Positions 23,128 to 31,230 are shown, counted from the stretch's first letter. The stretch: 39,003 nucleotides of DNA from Nitrospira sp. (GCA_005116775.1 SWDN01000005.1:150379-189381), one strand, 5' to 3'. The notes: generated from the sequence alone by a model not told the origin. A program made the numbers and translations.

Positions 23128-24942
23128 CTAGCGGCGTGCGGGAGGCCGGCGGCGGCCGCGTCCACGATAGGCCGGGCCGTGGCTGATACCGGGGAGGCGG
23201 ATGGTGACGGTGGTCCCTTCGCCAGGGGCGCTGCCGATGGCGATCGAGCCTCCGTGCTCTTCTACGATCTTCTTGACCGTGGCAAGGCCCAGACCGATGC
23301 CAGTCCGCTTCGTGGTGAAAAACGGCTCAAACACCTTGTCGACAATTTCTGCCGGAATAGGCGCACCGTCGTTCTTGATGAGGATCTGATCTTCTACTCC
23401 GCGCCCCGCGCGATGCTGGGTGACCTGAATATGGAGATGCCCACCGGGGTTCATCGCTTCACAGGCGTTTCTGAAAATACTGAGAAAGACTTGTTGGAGT
23501 TTGGCTTCGTCGCCGCGGACCGGCGCGATCATCGTCGCATAGTCCTTGGTCACCTGTATTCTGGTGACTTCGAGGTCGGTCGTGATCAGTGTGAGCGCGC
23601 TCTCGATCACTTCGGGGATACGGAGGAGCCGCCGAGCCAACTCAAGTGGTTTCGCAAAATCCAAAATCTCGTTCAGGATGGCTTCGATGCGGATCAAATC
23701 GCGCATCGCGTTCTCGACGCGCGTCTGCGGGTCGAAGTCGAGGATGCCTTCCCCTGTGACTTCTTCCAATTGGGCGCGGATTGACGCGAGCGGTTCACGC
23801 ACTTCTGTGGCCAGAAACATGCTGAACTCGCCGATCGCGGCCTGCCGCTCTTGTTTTCTGATGATGGGCTCCGAAGGGCCTGGAGCGACCGGGGCACCCG
23901 GTTCGCCTCCTGGCCCGGTAGTCGGAGCTTGGGCGGTCTGCCCCGGCGCTGGGGCCTGGAGGAGGTCTGCAATTTTTACGATCGTCGGTTCAAGCGTGCG
24001 GGCATCCGTCTGTTGGTAGCGCCCGGCTTCTTTTGAGGCCAGAGTAATGGTCCCACCCACTTGTCCCCGGACGAAAAATGGCACGACGAGCGAGGAGAGA
24101 AGCCGGTCTTTAAATAGATATTTGTGGTCGAGAAACCGCCCCTGTGTGGAGGCGAGATCATGATCGACACGTGGTTTACGATGGCGGACCGCCCATCCGG
24201 AGGCTGAGCTGTCGAGCGCCAGGCGGTGACCCGGCTTCAAATCTTTCTTGCCATCCTTCTGTTCGCTCTTCAGATCGCCGGCCAGTCCCAAGACTTCGAC
24301 ATTGCCTGCGAGAGGATCGTAGCGGCAGGCCCAGATACGATCATACGCGACGTATTGGTTGGCATCTGTCAACATGGCAATGATCTTGTCTTGGAATTCC
24401 GGTGTCAGTTGCGATGCTGGAGCTGTAAACATCTCCGTCGGGGAAGGCGTCGGAGGGACCGGCTCCTGCGAGACAAATGGGCGGCTGAGCACGACGTTCA
24501 TATCGAAGAGGCCTTCGCGGTCCAGCGCTTTTGTCACCTCGTCACTGGACTGTTCCAGCAGGGTCTTCTCTTTTTTTGCGAAGGTGGCGCTTTCTTTTCT
24601 CCCGATCACGAGGAAGCCATAGGTCCGGTTCCGGTGTATGAGAGAAACCCCGATCAACGACTTGGCGCCCGGCGTAATCAACCGGAGACGGATGGTACGT
24701 CCGTTTTCCTGATCGTTCGCAGAGGCCGCCGCCGCAACGGTAGAGGCCGAGAGTGTTCTGAGGATAGCCTGGATATCGCGAGGGGTAAACCCTCGCGCCG
24801 CATGGCTCACCAACGGGCCTTGGTCGCGATGGAACAAGGCGGCGAGCGCCGAGTCAACCGGGAGCTCGTTGATGACGGATGTCAACGTCCGCTGAAGATG
24901 CGTTTCGGGAACTGGTTTACTCTGTGGAGCTGTGGGTGTCAT
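23128..24942 (-). CDS. GAF-domain histidine-kinase-like protein lacking the phospho-acceptor His
   Basis: The 604-aa soluble protein has an N-terminal GAF-like domain (about 17-145), a second GAF (about 180-330, VAYDRIWACRYDP, SSASGWAVRHRKP) and a Pro/Gly-rich linker (330-360). A HisKA-like helix pair (365-430) and an HATPase domain (440-585) follow. In the H-box the usual HELRNP reads T379-E-V-R-E-P (FLATEVREPLASIR), so the phosphorylated His is replaced by Thr. The N-box (R491 N492 ACEAM), G1 (KNDGAPIP) and GIGLGLATVKKI are kept. It could bind ATP but not pass phosphate by the usual route. No response regulator is adjacent. The tail is Arg-rich. Confidence 0.88.
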   Translation of the reverse strand: MTPTAPQSKPVPETHLQRTLTSVINELPVDSALAALFHRDQGPLVSHAARGFTPRDIQAILRTLSASTVAAAASANDQENGRTIRLRLITPGAKSLIGVSLIHRNRTYGFLVIGRKESATFAKKEKTLLEQSSDEVTKALDREGLFDMNVVLSRPFVSQEPVPPTPSPTEMFTAPASQLTPEFQDKIIAMLTDANQYVAYDRIWACRYDPLAGNVEVLGLAGDLKSEQKDGKKDLKPGHRLALDSSASGWAVRHRKPRVDHDLASTQGRFLDHKYLFKDRLLSSLVVPFFVRGQVGGTITLASKEAGRYQQTDARTLEPTIVKIADLLQAPAPGQTAQAPTTGPGGEPGAPVAPGPSEPIIRKQERQAAIGEFSMFLATEVREPLASIRAQLEEVTGEGILDFDPQTRVENAMRDLIRIEAILNEILDFAKPLELARRLLRIPEVIESALTLITTDLEVTRIQVTKDYATMIAPVRGDEAKLQQVFLSIFRNACEAMNPGGHLHIQVTQHRAGRGVEDQILIKNDGAPIPAEIVDKVFEPFFTTKRTGIGLGLATVKKIVEEHGGSIAIGSAPGEGTTVTIRLPGISHGPAYRGRGRRRPPARR

Positions 24943-25009
24943 TCGTGAGTCAGGCTAATTCAGAAGGGCGCATTGTAACAACGCATGTCGGGCAATTCAA
25001 TGAGAACTG

Positions 25010-25114
25010 GTTCATTTGGTTTGTTTTGTCTATTTGGTTGGTATGGTGTATCTGCTTTGTCCTGTTGAACTGGTTCTACCAAATAAACGAGACAAACTAA
25101 ACAAACCAAATAAC
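25010..25114. repeat. Family B T/G-over-A/C palindrome, copy 1
   Basis: The left arm is T/G rich (tcatttggtttgttttgtc) and the right arm A/C rich (aaacgagacaaactaaacaa), pairing imperfectly with small shifts. It ends 10 bases before the stop codon of the holin-like gene (minus strand). Confidence 0.75.
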
Positions 25115-25123
25115 GGCCCTCTG

Positions 25124-25585
25124 TTATTCGCCTGGATTAATGATCGTCGGCGGGCGTTGAGGGAATGAACGAGGTTCCTTCGGGCGGCGGTCAGAGGTCC
25201 AGAGGTTGAGGATCATCGTGACCAGGCTGATGACCACTGCGCCGCCGACTGCAGGCCAGAACCCCGTGACTGAGAACCCTTCGACCAAGTAGCCGGTCAG
25301 TTCCAGAAGGAGCGCATTGACCACGATGAGAAAGAGTCCCAGCGTGAGGACGATCAAGGGAAGAGTCAGCACAAAGAGAAGGGGGCGGACCAAGAGGTTG
25401 AGAATTGTGAGCACTAACACTGCGGCGAGTCCGGCGGGGAAGGAGGTCACTTCAAGGCCTGGCACGACCATGACAGCTAGAAAGACCGCAATGCCCGTGA
25501 TCAAGACTCGAACGACCGCTGCGCGAACCCCGCTGCCCAAGAAGGAGGAGCTGTTGATCTCACGTGTGACGTGAGGCGTCGGCAT
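25124..25585 (-). CDS. Phage-holin-superfamily-IV (YvlD-like) membrane protein
   Basis: The 153-aa product has four hydrophobic helices: VLITGIAVFLAVMVVPGL, AVLVLTILNLLVRPLLFVLTLP, LIVLTLGLFLIVVNALLLEL and WPAVGGAVVISLVTMILNLW. The pattern NLLVRPLL..LTLPL..LTLGLFxxVxNAL is the PF04020 signature. This family is chromosomal in many bacteria; the holin name does not indicate a prophage here. The role is in the inner membrane and not established. It is 8 bases downstream of the DUF5666-like gene and probably shares its transcript. Confidence 0.88.
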   Translation of the reverse strand: MPTPHVTREINSSSFLGSGVRAAVVRVLITGIAVFLAVMVVPGLEVTSFPAGLAAVLVLTILNLLVRPLLFVLTLPLIVLTLGLFLIVVNALLLELTGYLVEGFSVTGFWPAVGGAVVISLVTMILNLWTSDRRPKEPRSFPQRPPTIINPGE

Positions 25586-25593
25586 GGGTCACC

Positions 25594-25941
25594 CTATTCA
25601 ACCGGAACCGGCTCCGGGAGGATTGGTACGCGCTTGATTGAAGAAAAATAGATCTCGGTGGCAACCAACTGGTTGTCGCCCTTTTTTTCGCTCTTCGTGG
25701 CCTTGATGACGACACGATCGCCCACGGCAGGCCTATTCGCCCCTTTCGGGTTACTCTGGTCCTTGTAGCGGGTGTTTTTGTCGACCCGCAGGTTCACCGA
25801 CTGGCCTTTGGTCGTTTTGACTTCGACAAGGGTTGCATCGATGGCCATGATTGCGCCGAGCACATGTTGATCCGCGCCATAGGCAAAGCTTGCCGTAGAA
25901 ATGAAGAGCCACAAGAAAGCGACAATCAGGCGTAACCGCAT
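25594..25941 (-). CDS. Small exported DUF5666-like protein
   Basis: The 115-aa product has an AAAGGA ribosome site before the ATG at 25941 and a signal peptide (MRLRLIVAFLWLFISTASFAYG). A single OB-like beta domain follows (HVLGAIMAIDATLVEVKTTKG, VNLRVDKNTRYKDQ, VGDRVVIKAT, LVATEIYF), the same type as the repeats in 1-648. It is periplasmic or surface-bound with unknown function. It is probably transcribed with the membrane protein that follows. Confidence 0.75.
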   Translation of the reverse strand: MRLRLIVAFLWLFISTASFAYGADQHVLGAIMAIDATLVEVKTTKGQSVNLRVDKNTRYKDQSNPKGANRPAVGDRVVIKATKSEKKGDNQLVATEIYFSSIKRVPILPEPVPVE

Positions 25942-25977
25942 GGGTGAATCCTTTTTCCTGTATATGACGATCGTTGA

Positions 25978-26061
25978 TGGTTCTTTGGTTTATGTCGTGT
26001 GTTTGGTCGAAAGAGTAATCGAATGAACCGAGCAAACCAGATACACAGAATAAACCAGGCT
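25978..26061. repeat. Family B palindrome, copy 2
   Basis: The T/G-rich arm (ttctttggtttatgtcgtgt) pairs imperfectly with an A/C-rich arm (gcaaaccagatacacagaat) across about 84 bp. It lies upstream of the DUF5666-like gene. Confidence 0.7.
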
Positions 26062-26146
26062 TGTGATGACAGCCGTCCGGCTACTTCCTCGTGTACATGG
26101 CGGCTCCCGATCACTATACAAATTCTTGTGTCCGATTGCCATCGGA

Positions 26147-26956
26147 CTATCCTGGTAGAGAGGCTGTGTGTGGTCTGACAATCCGGACTATGAGCAGCAC
26201 GATGACAGGGAGATGCATCAGCAGTCCGCTCATGCCCATGAACGATTCACCGATCCAGAACGTCACGCTGAGATTAAAGGCCAGGACACCGTAGTAGAGG
26301 CCGACGCCTAATAGAAGTCGAAGTGTGACCGATGGAGGAAGCGAGAGCGCGGGGAGCCGGCGCTCGATCGGAAAATAGAGCGCGAGGGAGATGAGTCCGA
26401 CGACGGCCCACCCGACATAGTTGGCAAATGGAACCCCGAAGTGGAATCCTGGGTCTGGGTAATAATAAATCTTCCCCAAAAACCAGCGGTCGCCACGGAG
26501 CGCCACTGGATCGATGACCATATCGATAAAGGCAAATAAGAAGGCTGTGACGAAGAGCACGGACCAACTCGTTCGCACGTTCACATCAAGATGGAGCGGT
26601 GTGAACATCGGACGAGTGGCGGTAGAGGTCGGTCTAGTTGGAAGCAGGAGACACAGCGCGACACAATAGGCGGCATAGAGCAGAAAGCTGAACGAGATGG
26701 AGTCCATGAACGGGACATCGGAGAAGTAGAGCTCCTGGCCCACGGTCGAGCCATTGTAGTGGTACCACCCAAAGGGAATGCCGGTGCGAGTCGAGGAATA
26801 TTCACAGACGAAGGCTGTGGCCCAGCTCATCAACCAGAAGCGCCAGGTTCGTGGCCAGCCGATGAGCATGATTGCGGCAAACAAGAAGGCGGCAAGGAAG
26901 ACAAAGACGTAGGGACGAAAGAGGATGGTTTTGAAGAAGAGCTCGATGATCTCCAT
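26147..26956 (-). CDS. Carotenoid biosynthesis membrane protein (CruF-like, PF04240)
   Basis: The 269-aa integral membrane protein has seven or so hydrophobic helices. The family motifs are VCEYSSTRTGIPFGWYHYN (residues 50-68), VPFMDSISFSFLLYAAY, FIDMVIDPVA and PGFHFGVPFANYVGWAVV. CruF relatives hydrate the 1',2' double bond of carotenoids; whether this member does so or acts on another C40/C30 product cannot be read. It is the third gene of a minus-strand isoprenoid cluster with the prenyl synthase and HpnA. Three copies of a 7-bp repeat lie directly upstream of its ATG. Confidence 0.88.
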   Translation of the reverse strand: MEIIELFFKTILFRPYVFVFLAAFLFAAIMLIGWPRTWRFWLMSWATAFVCEYSSTRTGIPFGWYHYNGSTVGQELYFSDVPFMDSISFSFLLYAAYCVALCLLLPTRPTSTATRPMFTPLHLDVNVRTSWSVLFVTAFLFAFIDMVIDPVALRGDRWFLGKIYYYPDPGFHFGVPFANYVGWAVVGLISLALYFPIERRLPALSLPPSVTLRLLLGVGLYYGVLAFNLSVTFWIGESFMGMSGLLMHLPVIVLLIVRIVRPHTASLPG

Positions 26957-26957
26957 C

Positions 26958-26978
26958 AGTGCTGAGTGCTGAGTGCTG
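26958..26978. repeat. Heptamer tandem repeat AGTGCTG x3
   Basis: Three perfect 7-bp units lie one base upstream of the CruF-like start codon, where the ribosome site is expected. Confidence 0.85.
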
Positions 26979-27010
26979 AGGCCGAAGTTGTAGGATTCAC
27001 GGTTGAACTC

Positions 27011-27994
27011 TCACACATACCCGTGGTCTCTAAACCAGCGCACCGCTTTCTCCAGCGCCACCTCCGGCGGTGTGTGCGGGATGCCGAGTTCGCGGACGGC
27101 TTTGCTGCAATCGTAGTGCATCTTGTATTTGGCCATCTTCACCCCTTCCAACGGAATACGAGGAGAGTGGCCCGTGAGATTTGCGATCCATAGATTGGCA
27201 TAGGCCAATGGAAGGATCGCCAATCGTGGCAGCTTGATTGTGGGCGCCTTGATGCCGGTCAATCGGCTTAAGATTTCAAATACCTCGCGCAGCATGAGAT
27301 TGGCGTTGCCCAGAATATAGCGCTCGCCGATTCGTCCCTTCTCCATCGCGAGCAGATGGCCGGTCGCCACGTCATCCACATCCACGATATTCATGCCAGT
27401 TTCGATATAGGCAGGCATTCGACCTTTCATAAAGTCCACGATGACTTGGCCTGTCGGGGTCGGCTTCACATCGCCGGCGCCGACCGGGGCGCTTGGGTTC
27501 ACGATGACGACCGGCAGTCCCGCCTTCGCAAGCTTCAAGACCTCCTGCTCAGCCAGGTACTTCGACCGTTTGTAGTGGCCGGCCATTTGTTCGAGCGAGA
27601 CGGGCGTTTCTTCCGTGCCGAGCCCTCCGCCTGGCGGAAGGCCGATCGCGCCGATGGTGCTGCAGTAGACAATCCGTTCGACGCCCACGTCGCGGGCCGC
27701 CTCCAGTAGATTCTTCGTCCCGGTGACGTTGATGTCGTAAAAGATGGAAGGATCTTTGGCCCAGAGCGCATAGTGCGCGGCGATATGGTAGAGCTGCCCG
27801 CAGCCGGCGAGTGACTGGCGCAACGAGGCTGGATCGCGCAGATCGCCCTCGACTCGCTCGACAGCCAGTTTCTGAATATTTTGAAGGTCGGCTCCGGCAC
27901 GGGCTAGGACGCGGACGTCGATGCCGATTTTGACCAGCGATCGCACGACTGCGCCGCCGACAAATCCGGTTGCGCCGGTGACGAGGACCTTCAT
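27011..27994 (-). CDS. hpnA: Hopanoid-associated sugar epimerase HpnA
   Basis: The 327-aa short-chain dehydrogenase/epimerase has the NAD(P)-binding G7ATG10FVG13 motif and the catalytic Y141-x3-K145 (GHYKRSKYLAEQE), with Ser/Thr upstream (YCSTIGAIG). Family-specific phrases are HIAAHYALWAKDPS, VIVNPSAPVGAGDVKPTPTGQ and GMNIVDVDDVATGHLLAMEKGR. HpnA proteins occur with hopanoid synthesis genes and are thought to help make the extended side-chain. The upstream neighbour supplies prenyl diphosphate and the downstream one is a carotenoid enzyme. Squalene-hopene cyclase itself is not in this window. Confidence 0.92.
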   Translation of the reverse strand: MKVLVTGATGFVGGAVVRSLVKIGIDVRVLARAGADLQNIQKLAVERVEGDLRDPASLRQSLAGCGQLYHIAAHYALWAKDPSIFYDINVTGTKNLLEAARDVGVERIVYCSTIGAIGLPPGGGLGTEETPVSLEQMAGHYKRSKYLAEQEVLKLAKAGLPVVIVNPSAPVGAGDVKPTPTGQVIVDFMKGRMPAYIETGMNIVDVDDVATGHLLAMEKGRIGERYILGNANLMLREVFEILSRLTGIKAPTIKLPRLAILPLAYANLWIANLTGHSPRIPLEGVKMAKYKMHYDCSKAVRELGIPHTPPEVALEKAVRWFRDHGYV

Positions 27995-28003
27995 TGCGAG
28001 GAA

Positions 28004-28029
28004 GTGATGGGTGATGGGTGATGGGTGAT
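28004..28029. repeat. Heptamer tandem repeat GTGATGG, 3.7 units
   Basis: GTGATGG is repeated three times, then GTGAT, in the 88-bp spacer between the prenyl synthase and hpnA, about 10 bases upstream of the hpnA start. Confidence 0.85.
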
Positions 28030-28082
28030 CAGTTGGAAGATACAGTGGGTGCGCAATCTCAGTTCACTCATCACTAATCACC

Positions 28083-28973
28083 TCAGTTTTTCCGCGAGGT
28101 GATATACCGGGCTAGGTCGCGGAGCGGGTCGGCGGCCGGGCCGAACGGGGAGAGGCGCGCGATGGCGCGGGCCACGCAGTCGTCAGCCAGTTTTCTGGCT
28201 CCCTCGGCTCCGTAAAACGTCGGGTAGGTTTTCTTGCCCCGTTCCGCGTCGGTATTGGGATTCTTGCCCAGTTCTTCGCGCGTGCCGGTCACGTTGAGTA
28301 CATCGTCCGCGATTTGAAAGGCCAGTCCGACATCCTCGGCGTAGCTTGTGAGGTTGTCCAGCAGTCGATCGTTTGCGCCGGAAGCAATCGCGCCCATCCG
28401 CACCGCCGCGCGAATCAACATGCCGGTCTTATGTTTGTGGATGTTCTGGAGCGCCGCGAGATCGATGTCTTTGTTTTCAGCCTGAATATCGAATACCTGA
28501 CCGCCCACCATTCCCACGTTTCCTGAGCCGTAGGCCAATTCTTGAATCAACCGTACTTGGCGGACCGGGTCGCAGCCCTTCATGAGATCTGGATGGCTGC
28601 AGAGATCGAACGCCATCGTCAGCAACGCGTCGCCTGCCAGGATTGCCATGGCGTCGCCATAGACCTTGTGGTTCGTCGGTTTTCCGCGCCGGAAGTCGTC
28701 GTTGTCCATCGCCGGTAGGTCGTCGTGAATCAAAGAATAGGTGTGGATCAGTTCCAGCGAGCAGGCGATCGGCATCAGCCCCGGCGCCGGCTGCCCCACC
28801 GCTTCCGCCGCGGCAATGGCGAGGATCGGGCGGACTCGCTTCCCTCCCGCCATGAGACTGTACCTCATGCTTTCGTGGAGGGTGGTAGGCGGCGTGGCAA
28901 CGCCAGGCATGACGGAATCGAGGAACCGATCCACGTCGACCCGCTTCTGTTCGAGATAGTCCTTGATGTTCAT
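28083..28973 (-). CDS. ispA: Polyprenyl (farnesyl/geranylgeranyl) diphosphate synthase
   Basis: The 296-aa all-helical prenyltransferase has both aspartate motifs: the first in LIHDDLPAMDNDDFRRGKPT (D84-D90, with the two-residue insert typical of bacterial FPP/GGPP synthases) and the second in FQIADDVLNVTGTREELGK (about 222-240). GGKRVRPIL (43-51) is the substrate-binding segment. It condenses IPP with allylic diphosphates in the cytoplasm, giving C15 or C20 precursors for the hopanoid and carotenoid genes downstream on the same strand. Chain length cannot be fixed from sequence. Confidence 0.92.
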   Translation of the reverse strand: MNIKDYLEQKRVDVDRFLDSVMPGVATPPTTLHESMRYSLMAGGKRVRPILAIAAAEAVGQPAPGLMPIACSLELIHTYSLIHDDLPAMDNDDFRRGKPTNHKVYGDAMAILAGDALLTMAFDLCSHPDLMKGCDPVRQVRLIQELAYGSGNVGMVGGQVFDIQAENKDIDLAALQNIHKHKTGMLIRAAVRMGAIASGANDRLLDNLTSYAEDVGLAFQIADDVLNVTGTREELGKNPNTDAERGKKTYPTFYGAEGARKLADDCVARAIARLSPFGPAADPLRDLARYITSRKN

Positions 28974-29109
28974 GGGAGTTCGGCCTGTAAGGGATAGGCG
29001 CTGATCCGCGCGGAGGGTAACAAACGGCCTTGGGGGGTGTCAAACAATGAAGCGTGAATCGTAAGACGTGAAAGGTGAGAGGTAAGAATATTCATGATTC
29101 CTACGCCCC

Positions 29110-29139
29110 TTGCCTCTCGCCTCGCGCCTTCGCTATACT
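29110..29139 (+). promoter_or_regulatory. Promoter of the zinc-finger gene, leaderless arrangement
   Basis: TTGCCT (29110-29115), an 18-base spacer and TATACT (29134-29139) end 7 bases before the ATG at 29147, with no ribosome site. Confidence 0.6.
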
Positions 29140-29146
29140 CCGTAGC

Positions 29147-29434
29147 ATGAGTATTCGAAAAGCCGCCGGGACTTGGGAGCCGATGCTGTTGGGAATTGAG
29201 CCCCGGATCTGCAAGGTCTGTAAAGAAGGGCTCTACCGCAACAAGACAATGTTCAGTGGTGGCTGGTCCCGTTGCGCTTTGTGCGAGGACTTTGTCCATT
29301 ACAGTTGCCTGGCCAATGGTAAAGTCTCGTTTTTGAAAGCCCGCCCCCGTGTGTGTAAGGTCTGCCGTAGCGCTCAAGCGGTCACTCCTTCGTCTTCGCC
29401 GAAGACAACGCCTCCGGTGGCCGTCGGGTCGTGA
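29147..29434 (+). CDS. Small zinc-binding protein with a PHD-like C4HC3 pattern
   Basis: The start is the ATG at 29147, seven bases after a TATACT box; the frame is open further upstream but the promoter argues against an earlier start. The 95-aa product has eight ordered ligands: C22-x2-C25, C43-x2-C46, H51-x2-C54 and C70-x2-C73 (CKVC, CALCEDFVHYSC, CKVC). This is the C4-H-C3 cross-brace spacing of PHD-type fingers, which are rare in bacteria; the PHD Trp before the last pair is absent. The Ser/Pro/Thr-rich tail is flexible. It binds zinc by inference and its partner is unknown. The next gene overlaps its stop codon by GTGA. Confidence 0.75.
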   Translation: MSIRKAAGTWEPMLLGIEPRICKVCKEGLYRNKTMFSGGWSRCALCEDFVHYSCLANGKVSFLKARPRVCKVCRSAQAVTPSSSPKTTPPVAVGS

Positions 29435-29769
29435 ATCCTCATTCACAATCAAGCCCAATAGAAGTCCGTCCCGGCTGGCGGCATGCCTTTTTTTCAGACT
29501 CAGTCCGGTTTGTCCTCGCGCCGCTGGCGCTCTTCTTCACGGGATTTTTCACGGCGAACGTGCTCATCAGCGGCTCCTATAGCTGGCTGCGGACGAGTCA
29601 GACGATGGCCTTGACGCTCACGGTGCTGATCCTTTCTCGGGAATTTGTCTACAAGGAGCAACGGGCGCGCGGGCTCGCATCGAATCGAGCCTGGTCGATC
29701 GTGCGCTATTCCTGCGCGCTCCCCTATGTGATCGGTGTGGTGGTCGTGTTAGCCCTGTGGGCGTTCTGA
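29431..29769 (+). CDS. Small membrane protein of unknown function
   Basis: The GTG at 29431 overlaps the stop codon of the zinc-finger gene (GTGA), so the two are translationally coupled. The 112-aa product has about three hydrophobic helices (FVLAPLALFFTGFFTANVLI, TMALTLTVLILS, YVIGVVVVLALWAF) with a basic loop between (REFVYKEQRARG). No family is recognised. The coupling suggests it works with the zinc protein at the inner membrane. Confidence 0.7.
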   Translation: MNPHSQSSPIEVRPGWRHAFFSDSVRFVLAPLALFFTGFFTANVLISGSYSWLRTSQTMALTLTVLILSREFVYKEQRARGLASNRAWSIVRYSCALPYVIGVVVVLALWAF

Positions 29770-29777
29770 GAAGATCG

Positions 29778-29858
29778 TTGTTTGGTTTATCTTGTTTATC
29801 TGGTTTGTTTGGTTGAACGACATTAACCAGACAAACAAAACAAACGAGATGAACCGGG
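29778..29858. repeat. Family B palindrome, copy 3
   Basis: The T/G-rich arm (ttgtttggtttatcttgttt) and A/C-rich arm (ccagacaaacaaaacaaacg) start 9 bases after the stop codon of the membrane protein. Confidence 0.78.
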
Positions 29859-29888
29859 CTGCAACCTGTTTCGGCGCGAGGACGGTCG

Positions 29889-30257
29889 ATGACAGAGATT
29901 ATCCGGAGCGGGGCTTTTCTCCAGCAATGTTGGTCGGTGCATCCGCTCTGTCTGACAGTGAAGCGCGTTGAGCCTGAGCGTATTGTGGTGGTCACGTGCA
30001 GTTCCTGCCGTATGGTGCATCGGGTGACCACCGATTCGGTCTCCAGATATGTATCGACTGGAGATTCTTCCACACCTGAACCGGATACTGTGCAGCCGGA
30101 TGGGCTTGTGACGCTCAAGATCTGTTTGAGCGCTCATGCGCCGGCCTTGTCGCTTCGGGAGATGGATGTGTTTCAAGATGCGGTGTGGGTTCGTTGTGCA
30201 GAATGCCGGGTGCAGTACAACCTGACCGTGTCCCAGTTCGAGACACACCAGAAATAA
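29889..30257 (+). CDS. Small protein with two CxxC pairs
   Basis: The 122-aa product has one CxxC in each half, VVVTCSSCRMVHRVTTD (about 37-40) and WVRCAECRVQYNLTVSQF (about 103-106). This suggests a single zinc site or a redox pair. Each pair is followed by a similar xVxYxxT/HRVTT phrase, as if two half-units were related. A long insert lies between (STPEPDTVQPDG). There is no signal peptide. No family is recognised; the start is the ATG at 29889. Confidence 0.6.
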   Translation: MTEIIRSGAFLQQCWSVHPLCLTVKRVEPERIVVVTCSSCRMVHRVTTDSVSRYVSTGDSSTPEPDTVQPDGLVTLKICLSAHAPALSLREMDVFQDAVWVRCAECRVQYNLTVSQFETHQK

Positions 30258-30296
30258 CCTCGCACGCTTGGCCGATCATCCAGCCGGTAGACCACG

Positions 30297-30911
30297 ATGC
30301 TGTCTCAATTTACGGATGAAGAAGCGGCCTTGATGGCCGATCAGCGTTTTTTTCTCGCCAAGGCGCAGATCATGGCGAAGGTGCGCCGCTTACTGACGGC
30401 CACGCATGCGGCCTTGAAAGAAGAGGTGGCATCGGCGGCACTCGTGACTCCACCGGATTTCGATCCAACCAACCATCACTTTGTGAAGGGAGAGTCTCTG
30501 GATCTCTTTCCCTACCAGTATCTGGACTTTCCGAAACACTTCCAGGACTCGAACGCTTGTACCTTTCGGACGCTTTTTTGGTGGGGGCACCACCTCGTAT
30601 GCGCCTTGATACTGGAAGGGGAAGGGATCAAGCAGCACAAGAAACGGATCGTGGACCGGTTTCATCAGCTTGCCGGGCAGGGGCTTGAACTCTCATTGGC
30701 GCCGACTCTGTGGGAATGGAAACGCGGCGAAGGGTATACGCTGCCGATCACCCACGATCGCAAGGCGCAGATTGCCGCCGTGTTGTCGGAGCGGTCTTTT
30801 GTGAAGATTGTCCGGTTCTTACCCTGTGGCGATCCCCGGATGCAGTTGGGTCAGATACCGGAATTCAGTCGCGAAACCTTTCGGGCCATTCTTCCAATCG
30901 TCACCCGCTAG
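30297..30911 (+). CDS. Conserved-looking hypothetical protein
   Basis: The 204-aa cytoplasmic protein is without membrane segments. Aromatic-rich blocks stand out: LDLFPYQYLDFPKHFQ, CTFRTLFWWGHHLVCALIL and APTLWEWKRGEGYTLPI. I do not recognise a family and can assign no function. It starts at the ATG at 30297, 39 bases after the CxxC gene, with a poor ribosome site. It is convergent with the next gene, and its codon use matches the surrounding genes. Confidence 0.65.
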   Translation: MLSQFTDEEAALMADQRFFLAKAQIMAKVRRLLTATHAALKEEVASAALVTPPDFDPTNHHFVKGESLDLFPYQYLDFPKHFQDSNACTFRTLFWWGHHLVCALILEGEGIKQHKKRIVDRFHQLAGQGLELSLAPTLWEWKRGEGYTLPITHDRKAQIAAVLSERSFVKIVRFLPCGDPRMQLGQIPEFSRETFRAILPIVTR

Positions 30912-30930
30912 GACGATCGTCGTGCACTGA

Positions 30931-31230
30931 CTATGGGCGCCAGAAAGCCTCCCAATCCTCCTGCCGAATCTGCAGCGCGCGAAACACATCAATTGGCAGA
31001 TTGGTAGACACTTGGGCCTGGGCTTCATAACCCGCGATTTGTTTATGCAGAATGAACGCCATGGCTTTCAAGTGCTGCAGGCTCAGCCGGATCGTGGCGA
31101 CACGCTCAATCGGCGGCGGAATTCCTGGAGCTACCGGATTGGCTCCGGACACTTGAAAATTCAGCGTGCACCCAAGCGGCGCAAGGTTGAGCTGGAATTG
31201 GTCGGCATAGACATCGGGAATTTCGGCCAT
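30931..31230 (-). CDS. DUF3467-like small protein
   Basis: The 99-aa product has a beta-rich start, PDVYADQFQLNLAPLGCTLNFQVS, followed by VATIRLSLQHLKAMAFILHKQIAGYE. That is the layout of DUF3467 (Y.N.....s..Ef.ldF......, then R..lsp.hak.l...L...i..YE). The match is by pattern only. The function is unknown. It ends 20 bases from the convergent gene at 30911. Confidence 0.6.
   Translation of the reverse strand: MAEIPDVYADQFQLNLAPLGCTLNFQVSGANPVAPGIPPPIERVATIRLSLQHLKAMAFILHKQIAGYEAQAQVSTNLPIDVFRALQIRQEDWEAFWRP

Noticed and set aside
23179-24948. Long plus-strand open frames (23179-23784, 23546-24019 and 24226-24948) opposite the kinase-like gene
   Set aside because: They lie wholly antisense to a gene with clear conserved motifs; the translations are Arg/Ser rich without any family pattern, as expected of GC-rich antisense frames.
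25124-25585. Holin-superfamily protein as evidence of a prophage
   Set aside because: PF04020 (YvlD-like) proteins are usually chromosomal; no phage structural, lysis or integrase genes are near it.
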